A model generated the notes under the pieces. That model was not told the DNA's origin. It made no database searches and saw only the letters and a program-made list of their open reading frames with translations. Below, one piece after another: positions 46,254-54,675 of a stretch of DNA of 64,000 bases; the stretch's first letter is position 1, and each line of letters begins with the position of its first letter. Location of the stretch: contig CAXXNS010000010.1 in NCBI GenBank assembly GCA_963666895.2, positions 372,001 through 436,000 of the forward strand, read 5' to 3'. The stretch comes from G963666895 sp963666895. GTDB taxonomy: Bacteria; Desulfobacterota; Desulfovibrionia; Desulfovibrionales; Desulfovibrionaceae. A program made the position numbers and the translations under genes.

Positions 46254-49211
46254 TCAGCCCCGTCGGGCCTTGGCGACGAATCCGGCCCAGTCCACGGGCA
46301 GCCGGGCCCGCTGCTTGGCCTTGTTGAAGAACAGCACGTGGCCCTTGTCCCGGCCGTGCAGGTACAGGTCGCGGGTCACGGCCACGTCCTGGGTGCAGTA
46401 GTCCGCGATTTCCTTGACCCTGCCCTGCTTCCACCACTCCAGGGCCTGGAGCCCGTCCGCGCTCTTGGCCGCGCTGAGCGTGGCCTGGGCCAGGTTGTCC
46501 AGCTTGAGCCGGTAGCCGAGGCGCTCGTACACGCTCTGCAGCAGGTCCAGGGTGGGCAGCTTGTGCCAGGGGAAATCCACCAGCCCCCCCAGCACGGCGT
46601 AGTCGAAGCGCACGATGTTGAAGCCGATGACCAGGTCGGCCTTGCTCGCCCGCTCGGCCATTTTGTCCAGCTCGTCCTGCTCGAACACGGTGAAGGCGTC
46701 CGTTTCCGACTCGTAGAGCACGGCCACGGACACGCCCATGAGGTCGGCCCGGTTCCAGCCGCCCACCTCCTGGGCCGAGCGGCGGGTTTCCACGTCCAGC
46801 ACCGCGTAGCGCGGCTCGGGAAAGGCGCCGGGCAACACCGGTCCGCCGAGTTCATGGGCCATGGTTGCTCCTTGAATTTGTTGGTTGATCTGGTCGGGGG
46901 GAAGAGGAGACACCTCGGGCTCGGCCGTGCGGGGCGCCCCGTCCGGGTCCAGGAGCCGCTCCAAAAGGAACACGGCCCCGGCCTTGTCTATGGGCCGGTT
47001 GCCCGAGCCGCACTTGGGCGAGTGCACGCAGGACGGGCAGCCCAGCTCGCACTGGCAGGTGTTGACGGTCTTGAGCGTGGTGGCCAGCAGGTCCTCCATG
47101 CAGGCAAAGCCCTGGCGGGACAGCCCGGCCCCGCCCGGCATGCCGTCGTAGATGAACACCGCGGCGCAGCCCGCCTGGGGATGATAAGGCGTGGAGATGC
47201 CGCCCAGGTCGTTGCGGTCGGCCAGGACGATCAACGGCATGACCGCGATGGCCGCGTGCTCCAGGGCGTGGATCCCGCCCATGAAGTGCAGGCATTCATC
47301 CTCGCAGGCCCGCCGCGTGGCATTCGGCACCTCGATCCACAGCCCCTCGGTCTCGAACACCGTGGGCGGCAGGTCCAGCTCGATGACGCCCAGCAGGGTG
47401 CCGCCGCGCACGGCCCGCTTCTCGTACCCGGTCACGGTCTCGGTGACCTTGAGCCGGGCCAGAAAGGCGCGCGTGGACCCGACCTGCTTGCGGTCGTATA
47501 TCTCCAAAATTTCCGTGGACTTGTCACCGCGCACCCGGGTGTAGTAGTTGACCCGCGCCCGCCTGGCCGTCACCGTGGCCGTCTCGAAGTCCAGCTTGTC
47601 CACCACGTAGGTCACGCCCCGGTGCAGATAGACCGCGCCGGGGTGGGTCTCGCGGCAGGCCCGGTAGGCGTCGATGAATCCGATCTCCGAGCCGTCCGCC
47701 TCGTCCAGGATGTGCAGGCCCCGGCCCGTGCCGCGCAGGTCCACCTCGCGCTGGGGCCGTTTGCGGTTGGTGACGATCTCCCGTTCTTGGCCGTCGCCCT
47801 CGTCCAGCTCGTACAGCCCGCCGCTGGCCAGCAGGCCCTGCACCCGGTCCATGAGCGCAGGCTCGGCCAGGAACCGCTCGGACGGCTTCAGGCTCATCTC
47901 GGCAGCGGCGCAGACCAGATGCCGATCGGCCACCACCGGGTTGTGCGGGTTGAGCACCGCGTTCTCGGGCGGCCGGGCGAAAAAGTCCTCGGGGTTGCGC
48001 ATGAAGTGCTGGTCCAGGGCGTCCTCCCCGGCCACCAGGACCACGGCCGACTCGCGCCCGGCCCTGCCCACCCGGCCGGACCGCTGCCAGGTGGCCATGA
48101 TGGAGCCCGGGTAGCCGACCAGGATGCACAGGTCCAGGCCGCCGATGTCGATGCCCAACTCCAGGGCCGAGGTGGAGATCACGGCCAGAAGCTCGCCCGA
48201 GGACATGCGGGCCTCGATCTCGCGCCGCTCCTCGGGCAGGAACCCGGCCCGGTACGCGCTGATGCGGCCCTTGTACTCGCCGGACCGCTCCGAGGCCCAC
48301 AGCGCGATAAGCTCGGTCATACGCCTGGACCGGGCGTAGACGATGGTCCGAAGCCCCCGGGCCAACGCGGCCTGCAACAGCAGGATGGCCGCCTGGGACG
48401 GGCTGTCGTGCGGGTTGAGAAAGACCATGTGCCGTCCGGCCCGGGCAGCGCCGGTTTCCACCACCGGCTCCACGTCCAGGCCGGTCAGGTTGGAGCACAG
48501 CTCCCCGGGATTACCCACCGTGGCCGAGCAGCAGATGAACGTCGGCTCCGCGCCCCAGGACCGGGCCAGCCTGAGCAGCCTGCGCAGGACCATGGCCATG
48601 TGCGAGCCCAGCACGCCCCGGTAGGTATGCACCTCGTCCAGGACCACGAAGGACAGGTTGGAGAGCACCCTGGCCCAGGCGTGGTGGTGGGGCAGCACGG
48701 ACAGATGCAGCATCTCCGGGTTGGTCAGGATGACCCCGGGCGGGTCGTTGCGGATCTTGCGGCGGAAGTACTGGCTGGTGTCCCCGTCGTAGATGGCGGC
48801 CGTGGGCCGGTTTGGCTCCGGGAGCAGCTCGGCCATCCCGTTGAAGGCCTTGAGCTGGTCCTGGGCCAGGGCCTTGAGCGGGTACACGTACAGGGCCTTG
48901 GCCTCGGGGTCGCTGATGAGCCTTTCCATCACCGGAAGATTGAAGCACAGGGTCTTGCCCGAGGCCGTGGGCGTGGCGATGACCACGTTGCGGCCCGAGC
49001 GCACCAGGTCCACGGCCCGGCACTGGTGGGAATAAAGGCGGTCGATGCCCAGCTTGGCCAGCATGTCCTGAATGGACTTGGGCCAGGGCCGCTTGGGCTG
49101 GCCATAAGACGCGTCCGCGCCCGCCACCAGGCGATGGTGGCGCACCTGCGGGCCCAGCCGCTCGGAGTCGAGCAGGGCCTGGACGTAATCTGTGACGGGA
49201 TTGCGGGGCAT
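46254..49211 (-). CDS. DEAD-box helicase with DUF1998 zinc cluster fused to an RNase-H-like exonuclease domain (MrfA-MrfB-type fusion)
   Basis: This 985-aa protein combines two activities usually split. Residues 1-760 form a superfamily 2 helicase. Walker A ATPTASGKT is at 79-87, DEVH at 192-195, a helicase C domain with STSALELGIDIGGLD and RSGRVGRAGRESAVVLV, and a C-terminal DUF1998 cysteine cluster at C719, C721, C725, C728 and C734 (CQCELGCPSC). This matches MrfA (YprA) of Bacillus subtilis. A linker of about 40 residues leads to a DnaQ-like 3'-5' exonuclease domain: YAVLDVET (D806, E808), GFNIVRFDYAVLG, and Y938-x3-D942 in YCTQD. In B. subtilis the separate exonuclease MrfB (YprB) works with MrfA in mitomycin C repair. 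The start at 49211 has a weak ribosome site. The upstream frame extension to 49595 is not translated, as the RR gene lies there. Confidence 0.9.
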   Translation of the reverse strand: MPRNPVTDYVQALLDSERLGPQVRHHRLVAGADASYGQPKRPWPKSIQDMLAKLGIDRLYSHQCRAVDLVRSGRNVVIATPTASGKTLCFNLPVMERLISDPEAKALYVYPLKALAQDQLKAFNGMAELLPEPNRPTAAIYDGDTSQYFRRKIRNDPPGVILTNPEMLHLSVLPHHHAWARVLSNLSFVVLDEVHTYRGVLGSHMAMVLRRLLRLARSWGAEPTFICCSATVGNPGELCSNLTGLDVEPVVETGAARAGRHMVFLNPHDSPSQAAILLLQAALARGLRTIVYARSRRMTELIALWASERSGEYKGRISAYRAGFLPEERREIEARMSSGELLAVISTSALELGIDIGGLDLCILVGYPGSIMATWQRSGRVGRAGRESAVVLVAGEDALDQHFMRNPEDFFARPPENAVLNPHNPVVADRHLVCAAAEMSLKPSERFLAEPALMDRVQGLLASGGLYELDEGDGQEREIVTNRKRPQREVDLRGTGRGLHILDEADGSEIGFIDAYRACRETHPGAVYLHRGVTYVVDKLDFETATVTARRARVNYYTRVRGDKSTEILEIYDRKQVGSTRAFLARLKVTETVTGYEKRAVRGGTLLGVIELDLPPTVFETEGLWIEVPNATRRACEDECLHFMGGIHALEHAAIAVMPLIVLADRNDLGGISTPYHPQAGCAAVFIYDGMPGGAGLSRQGFACMEDLLATTLKTVNTCQCELGCPSCVHSPKCGSGNRPIDKAGAVFLLERLLDPDGAPRTAEPEVSPLPPDQINQQIQGATMAHELGGPVLPGAFPEPRYAVLDVETRRSAQEVGGWNRADLMGVSVAVLYESETDAFTVFEQDELDKMAERASKADLVIGFNIVRFDYAVLGGLVDFPWHKLPTLDLLQSVYERLGYRLKLDNLAQATLSAAKSADGLQALEWWKQGRVKEIADYCTQDVAVTRDLYLHGRDKGHVLFFNKAKQRARLPVDWAGFVAKARRG

Positions 49212-49285
49212 GTTGGAGGTCCAGGCTAGCCCTGAACCAGGAGGGGGGCAAGCCCGGTAAACAACGGCGAAGGGGCTCTCCGGCC

Positions 49286-50656
49286 TTACTTGGCGGAAAG
49301 GTTGTACTTCTTCATCTTGTACTGCAACAGGCTCTTGGACACGCCCAGCAGTTCGGCCGCCTTGACCTGCACGAACTCGCTCCTGACCAGGGCCCTGCGC
49401 AGCAGGGCGGCCTCGATGCCCTCCAGGGTCTGGGCCAGGTCCAACTTCACGGGCAGCAGGTCCACCGCGCTCTTGAACTGGGACTCCTCGTCCTTGATCT
49501 CCGGGGGCAAATCCTCGGCCTCCACCTGTTCGCCCGAGGCCAGGACCACGCAACGCTCCACCACGTTCTGGAGTTGGCGCACGTTGCCCGGCCACTCGTA
49601 GGCCGTGAGGTAGTCCATGGCCGCGGTGGAAAAGCCCTTGAACTGCTTCTCGTTCTCCTTGGAGTACTTGTCCAGGAAGAAGGTGGCCAGGTGCGGGATG
49701 TCCTCGCGCCGCTCGCGCAGGGGCGGCATCTCCACGGAGACCACGTTGAGCCGGTAGTACAGGTCCTCGCGGAAGCTGCCGTCCTGCACGGCTTGCATGA
49801 GGTCCTTGTTGGTGGCGGACACCACGCGGATGTCCACCTCTATGGGCTTGGTGCCGCCGACGCGCTCGAAGGTCCGTTCCTGGAGCACGCGCAGGAGCTT
49901 GACCTGGAGGTCGTGGGTCAGCTCGCCGATCTCGTCCAGGAACAGGGTGCCGCCGTGGGCCGCCTCGAACCGTCCCTTGCGCATGGACTGGGCCCCGGTG
50001 AACGAGCCCTTCTCGTGGCCGAACAGCTCGCTCTCCAGCACGCCCGGGTTGAAGGCCATGCAGTTGACCGAGATGAACGGGCCGTCCTTGCGCGGGGACA
50101 CGTTGTGGATGGCCCGGGCGATGAGCTCCTTGCCTGTGCCGGACTCGCCGGTGATGAGCACGGTGGACCGGCTGGGACCGGCCTTGTTGACCATCTCCAG
50201 CACCTGGAGCATGGCCTTGCCCCGGCCCACGATGTTGTCCGGCCCGAACTTCTCCTGGATCTGCTGGCGCAGCAGGATGTTCTCCCGGGCCGTCTCGGCG
50301 TAGCGCACGGCCTTGCTGAGTGAGAGCAGCAGTTCCTCGTTGTTGAAGGGCTTGGTGATGTAGTCGAAGGCCCCGACGCGCATGGCCTCCACGGCCGACT
50401 CGATGGAGCCGAACGCGGTCATGATCAGCACCGGGATGTGGGGGAAATTCTTCTTGACGTGCTCCAGCACGTCCTGGCCGGTGAGCCCGGGCATCTTCAT
50501 GTCCGTGATGACCACGTCCACCTCGGACTCGTCCAGGTAGGCCAGCCCCATCTCCGGGTTGGACAGGGCCGTGACCTCATAGCCGTCGTCCTCCAGCACG
50601 GACTGGAGCACGAGCAGGTAGTTCTTTTCGTCGTCGAGGATCAGGATGTTGGCCAT
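49286..50656 (-). CDS. NtrC-family sigma-54-dependent response regulator
   Basis: This 456-aa transcription activator has a receiver domain with phospho-acceptor Asp52 (VVITDMKMPG), conserved Asp8-Asp9 and Lys102. The AAA+ domain has Walker A GESGTGKE (170-177), the sigma-54-contact GAFTGA-type loop as GSFTGA (217-222), and LFLDEIGEL for Walker B. A Fis-type helix-turn-helix ends the protein (LLRRALVRSEFVQVKAAELLGVSKSLLQYKMKKY). It would activate sigma-54 promoters after phosphorylation by the kinase encoded just upstream. The kinase stop and this ATG are three bases apart. Its targets are not defined; two sigma-54-like promoters occur in this window. Confidence 0.95.
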   Translation of the reverse strand: MANILILDDEKNYLLVLQSVLEDDGYEVTALSNPEMGLAYLDESEVDVVITDMKMPGLTGQDVLEHVKKNFPHIPVLIMTAFGSIESAVEAMRVGAFDYITKPFNNEELLLSLSKAVRYAETARENILLRQQIQEKFGPDNIVGRGKAMLQVLEMVNKAGPSRSTVLITGESGTGKELIARAIHNVSPRKDGPFISVNCMAFNPGVLESELFGHEKGSFTGAQSMRKGRFEAAHGGTLFLDEIGELTHDLQVKLLRVLQERTFERVGGTKPIEVDIRVVSATNKDLMQAVQDGSFREDLYYRLNVVSVEMPPLRERREDIPHLATFFLDKYSKENEKQFKGFSTAAMDYLTAYEWPGNVRQLQNVVERCVVLASGEQVEAEDLPPEIKDEESQFKSAVDLLPVKLDLAQTLEGIEAALLRRALVRSEFVQVKAAELLGVSKSLLQYKMKKYNLSAK

Positions 50657-50659
50657 GGT

Positions 50660-52099
50660 TTAATGCACGCTTTCATACGGGGTCCGGAAGATGATGTCCA
50701 CTCTGGCCCCGCCGTCCGGGCCGTTGGAGATGGACCACTGGGCGCCGTGGCCTTCCAGGATGGATGCGGTGATGGCCAGGCCCAGGCCGGTGCCGGTCTC
50801 CTTGGTGGTGAAGAAGGGGTCGCGCACCTTTTCCACCAGGTCGTCCGGGATGCCCGGGCCCTGGTCCAGCACGATGAGGTGCACCACGTCCACCTCGTGG
50901 GCGGCCTTGATGGTGATCTCCCCGGGCCTGTCCATGGCCTGGATGGCGTTGGACACGATGTTGTACAGGGCGCGGTACAACAGGTCCTTGTCGCCCATGA
51001 CCATCTGCTCGTCCTTGACGTCCCGGCGGATGACGATCTCCTTCTTGGCCGCCTCGTTCTCCAGGAACACGGCCACCTGCTCCACGACGCGGCCCAGGTC
51101 CACGGGCTGCATGGCCGGCTGCTTGGGCCGGGCGTAGTCCAGGAAGTCCGTGACCACGCGGGACAGCCGGGTGGACTCGTCGAACATGGCCTGCAGAAGC
51201 CTCTCCTGCGGGTGCCCCTCCTGCTTGGCCTTCTTGAGCACCAGCTCGGCCGAGGAGCGGATGATGCCCAGGGGGTTCCTGATCTCGTGGGCCACCCCGG
51301 CCACCATGCGGCCCATGCCGGCCAGCTTCTCCTGCTGCATGAGCTCGCGCTCCAGCTTCTCCCGCTCGGCCAGCCGCTCCTGGTTCAAGCGGTCGGCCCG
51401 CTGCAACACCATGAGGATGACCGTGAACAGGATGATGGAGGTGATCAGGCTCATGAGCACGACCAGGCGCTCGAAATTGACCACGGCCATGTAGTCGTCC
51501 GTGATGTCCTGGGTGAACTCCAGCACGCCCATGAGCTCTTCCTTGGCCGTGGGGTCCAGGCTGATTTCGGAATAGAGAGGATAGTAGGTGGTCAGCAGGA
51601 TGGAGCCCGGGGGCATGTTGAAACGGAACAGGGCGCCGACCTTGCTGACGCTGGACGTGAACTGGAAGCTGAAGGTCTTCTCGGTCATGGCCTGGACCAC
51701 GTGGTCGCTGGACAGGTCCTCGCGGCCCAGTTCCTCCAGGTCCGTGGAATAGACCACCTGCTCCTGAAGGCTGTGGATACGCACCTTGTCCACGTGGAAG
51801 CTGTGGATGGTGGAGCGCACCACCTGGTCCAGAAGCTCGGCCTGCTTGTCCTGGGAGAGCTGGAGCCGGCCGTAGGCCAGCATGGTGGGCAGGGCGAAAC
51901 GGGTGTAGACCTGATGGGACAGGTTCTCGGCCAGGAGCAGGCTGAACTCCCGCTGCTTCTCCAGCAGGGTCTTGTCCGCGTAGTTGGAGATGAACACGGA
52001 CAGGCCCAGGTTGAAGCTCAGGATCAGAAACAAAAAACTCCAGGACAGGACCTTGACGAACTGGAGCGGGCGGACCGATTCGGAGTTCAGGTGTTCCAT
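50660..52099 (-). CDS. Membrane sensor histidine kinase
   Basis: This 479-aa kinase has two transmembrane helices (residues about 16-38 and 213-232) bordering a periplasmic sensor domain of about 170 residues without recognised motifs. The cytoplasmic part has a dimerisation/phosphoacceptor domain with His271 (HEIRNPLG), an N box (YNIVSNAIQAMDRPG), G1 box (DQGPGIPDD) and G2 (TGTGLGLAI). It pairs with the NtrC-type regulator downstream, separated by three bases. The ATG at 52099 was chosen by length and by the hydrophobic helix position; the Shine-Dalgarno is poor. No conserved ligand residues were recognised in the sensor domain. Confidence 0.9.
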   Translation of the reverse strand: MEHLNSESVRPLQFVKVLSWSFLFLILSFNLGLSVFISNYADKTLLEKQREFSLLLAENLSHQVYTRFALPTMLAYGRLQLSQDKQAELLDQVVRSTIHSFHVDKVRIHSLQEQVVYSTDLEELGREDLSSDHVVQAMTEKTFSFQFTSSVSKVGALFRFNMPPGSILLTTYYPLYSEISLDPTAKEELMGVLEFTQDITDDYMAVVNFERLVVLMSLITSIILFTVILMVLQRADRLNQERLAEREKLERELMQQEKLAGMGRMVAGVAHEIRNPLGIIRSSAELVLKKAKQEGHPQERLLQAMFDESTRLSRVVTDFLDYARPKQPAMQPVDLGRVVEQVAVFLENEAAKKEIVIRRDVKDEQMVMGDKDLLYRALYNIVSNAIQAMDRPGEITIKAAHEVDVVHLIVLDQGPGIPDDLVEKVRDPFFTTKETGTGLGLAITASILEGHGAQWSISNGPDGGARVDIIFRTPYESVH

Positions 52100-52210
52100 A
52101 GGTGTTCGATCGTGTGTCGCGGCGCAAAACAAGACGCGCCACGTGTATCCTCCGGATTCCTATAGCCTGTTTGCGGCCGGGACACTAGCCGCCATTATGG
52201 GCGGCGCGAG

Positions 52211-53554
52211 CTAAAACCCCCTTTCGTCACGAGCCATGTCCATGAACATGCCCAAATCGGCCTTTTCCTCGGCCAGGCCGTCCGCGCCCAGCTTGGCATT
52301 GGCCAGCCGCTTGCCCAGCTCCACGGCCGGCTGGTCCACGGGATTGATGCCCATGAGCCAGCCGCAAAGCACGGTAGCCGCGCCCAACAGCCCGATCATC
52401 TTGCCCACGGCCTGGGGCGTGTGCGCGTCAAAGCGCAGCTCCACCAGGGGCACCTTGCACTTGTTCAGGGCCATGCGCGTGCCCAGGGCCTCGGCCCGCA
52501 GCAGTTCGCCGAAATCCTTGCCCTTGAGGTAGTCCCACTTGTCCGGCAGGTCCCGGGGGAAATACAGGGTCTCGGGGTGGCAGCGGCAGGTCAGGAACAG
52601 GCAGGCCTTGTTGCGCGGCCCGTCCAGGAACATCTGGTTCACCGAGTGCTGGTCCGTGACGCCCACGGCCGGGATGGGCTGGGAGCCCTTGCCCTCCTTG
52701 CCCAGGCTCTCGGCCCACAGCTGGGCGAACCAGTTCCCGAACAGGGACCAGGACGGGATGTAGCTGAAATAGATGAGCTCGGAATACCCGGCGTCCATGA
52801 GGGCCGCGTTCCAGCAGGCCAGTTGGAAGGCCGGGTGCGCGGCCATGGCCGCTTCGTCCAGGCCGGGGTCGGCCAGGGGGGCCAGTACGTCGCGCGCGCC
52901 CCGGATCAGCCCGGCCGCGTCCATGTTCATGAACCGGGCCGGGACCATGCCCACGGCCGAGAGCACGGAGTAGCGGCCGCCCAGGTTGTCGGGCACGGGC
53001 ATGGTGCGCACGCCCAGGCTGTCGGCCTGCTCGCGCAGATAGCCCTTGGCCGGGTCGGTAATGAACAGGAAGTGGTCGTTCCAGGCCTTGCCCAGGGCCT
53101 TTTGCAGCCAGAGCTTGACCAGGAAGTACTGGCCGATGGTCTCGATGGTGGTGCCGGACTTGGAGATGACCACCACCACGGTGCGCTCCGGCGGCAGCCG
53201 GTTCATCATGGTCTCCAGGGTCTCCACGTCCACGTTGTCCAGGATCCAGAGCCAGGGGCCCATGTGGCCGGGCTGGTCCTGTCCCGGAGCGAACGCCTTT
53301 TGCAGGGCGCGGGCTCCCAGGGCCGAGCCGCCGATGCCCAGCACCAGCATGTGCTCGAACCCGCGCAGCCAGGGGTCCAGCTCGTCCAGTTGCTTCAGGA
53401 GTTCGTCGGCAAAGGGCATGGAGAAAAAGGGCAGCTTGTTGTCCCCGATCTCGCCCTTGAGCCGGTCGGCCATCTCCGAAGCCCGGGCCTCGTACCCGGC
53501 CACGCCCAGCTTGTCCGCGTCCGCATTGGTCCAGTCCATAATATCGGAAGCCAT
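52211..53554 (-). CDS. pgi: Glucose-6-phosphate isomerase
   Basis: This 447-aa enzyme interconverts glucose-6-phosphate and fructose-6-phosphate. It has the SIS-fold motifs GIGGSALGARALQKAF, VVISKSGTTIETI (phosphate loop) and LDNVDVETLETMM, with the catalytic region SYIPSWSLFGNWFAQLWAESLGKEGKG. The C-terminus contains the second subunit-contact stretch WLMGINPVDQPAVELGK. It is of the archaeal/bacterial type with about 450 residues, shorter than the E. coli enzyme. RBS AGGAGGAAACAC before the ATG at 53554 is strong. It is transcribed on its own, separated from sppA by a 109-bp divergent gap. Confidence 0.95.
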   Translation of the reverse strand: MASDIMDWTNADADKLGVAGYEARASEMADRLKGEIGDNKLPFFSMPFADELLKQLDELDPWLRGFEHMLVLGIGGSALGARALQKAFAPGQDQPGHMGPWLWILDNVDVETLETMMNRLPPERTVVVVISKSGTTIETIGQYFLVKLWLQKALGKAWNDHFLFITDPAKGYLREQADSLGVRTMPVPDNLGGRYSVLSAVGMVPARFMNMDAAGLIRGARDVLAPLADPGLDEAAMAAHPAFQLACWNAALMDAGYSELIYFSYIPSWSLFGNWFAQLWAESLGKEGKGSQPIPAVGVTDQHSVNQMFLDGPRNKACLFLTCRCHPETLYFPRDLPDKWDYLKGKDFGELLRAEALGTRMALNKCKVPLVELRFDAHTPQAVGKMIGLLGAATVLCGWLMGINPVDQPAVELGKRLANAKLGADGLAEEKADLGMFMDMARDERGF

Positions 53555-53663
53555 GTGTTTCCTCCTGGTTGTCCCTGGCTTATACCAGACCCGGGCGGTC
53601 GGGGGAAGCCTTCCGCTCTTGCCCGGGATGGGATAAGACACGGGAAACCGAGGTGATGATCCC

Positions 53664-54659
53664 ATGACGATCCGTTGGTTGGGCCCTGTTGCGGTTATCG
53701 TGGTTCTGGCGATTCTGGCCGCCCCGGCCTGCTCCCCCAAGATCAGCCTGTTCCCGGACGGGAGCGAGCCCCTGCGCCAGTTCACCCTGGAGGGCGAGGC
53801 CAAGGGCAAGACCGTGCTGCTCATCGACGTGCAGGGCTTCCTGACCGACCAGGCGGACCGCGGCATGCTCGGCTCCCGGCCCAGCCCGGTGCAGGAGGTG
53901 GTCAGCCGCTTGGACCTGGCCGAGGCGGACGAGGACGTGGGGGCCGTGGTCCTCAAGGTCAACACCCCGGGCGGCACCACCACGGCCAGCGACGTGCTCT
54001 ACCACGAGATCGCCGCGTTCAAGGAGAAGACCGGCAAGCCCGTGGTGGTGGCCATGATGGACGTGGCCGCGTCCGGGGGCTACTACCTGGCCCTGCCCGC
54101 GGACCACATCCTGGCCCACCCGACCACCATCACCGGGTCCGTGGGCGTGATCTTCATCCTGCCCCGGGTCTACGGGCTGTTCCACGAGCTGGGGGTGACG
54201 GTGGACGTGGCCAAGTCCGGCAAGCACAAGGACATGGGCTCGCCCTTCCGCCAGCCCACCGAGGAGGAGAACGCCCTGATGGCGGCCATCGTGGACCAAC
54301 TGGCCGACCGCTTCCTGACCCTGGTGCGACAGCACCGCCACCTCGCTCCGGAAGCCCTGGCCGACGTGGCCACGGCCCGCATCCTGACCGCGGACCAGGC
54401 CCTGGAACTGGGGCTGGTGGATGAAGTCGGCTACCTGGAGGACGCCTTCGCCAAGGCCCGGGAACTGGCCGGGCTGGATGAGGACGCGCCCGTGGTGGTC
54501 TACCGCCGCGAGGAATGGGCCAACGACAATCCCTACAACGCCCAGTCCGTTGCGCCCTCGGGCAGCGGAGGCACCGGCGCCCTGACCCTGGAGACCGGGC
54601 TCAACCTGCCGCCCCGCTCGGGCTTCTATTATCTGTGGGCACCGGGCCTGGCCAATTAA
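53664..54659 (+). CDS. SppA-type signal peptide peptidase (S49), lipoprotein-anchored
   Basis: This 331-aa serine protease of the S49 family has a hydrophobic N-terminus ending in the lipobox APAC (Cys23), unusual since SppA is typically membrane-anchored by a helix. The nucleophile Ser137 is in DVAASGGYY, and the general base Lys189 lies in SGKHKDMGSP. The 52-residue distance equals that of B. subtilis SppA (S147/K199). It degrades released signal peptides or proteins at the membrane. The segment HPTTITGSVGVI is conserved. The ATG at 53664 has GAGGTGATGATCCC upstream. It converges toward the glycosyltransferase genes. Confidence 0.87.
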   Translation: MTIRWLGPVAVIVVLAILAAPACSPKISLFPDGSEPLRQFTLEGEAKGKTVLLIDVQGFLTDQADRGMLGSRPSPVQEVVSRLDLAEADEDVGAVVLKVNTPGGTTTASDVLYHEIAAFKEKTGKPVVVAMMDVAASGGYYLALPADHILAHPTTITGSVGVIFILPRVYGLFHELGVTVDVAKSGKHKDMGSPFRQPTEEENALMAAIVDQLADRFLTLVRQHRHLAPEALADVATARILTADQALELGLVDEVGYLEDAFAKARELAGLDEDAPVVVYRREEWANDNPYNAQSVAPSGSGGTGALTLETGLNLPPRSGFYYLWAPGLAN

Positions 54660-54675
54660 CAGGCCGTCAGGGTTG

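Noticed and set aside
46254..49595. Extension of the helicase fusion to 49595
   Set aside because: It would overlie the 3' end of the NtrC-family gene; family homology begins at the ATG at 49211.
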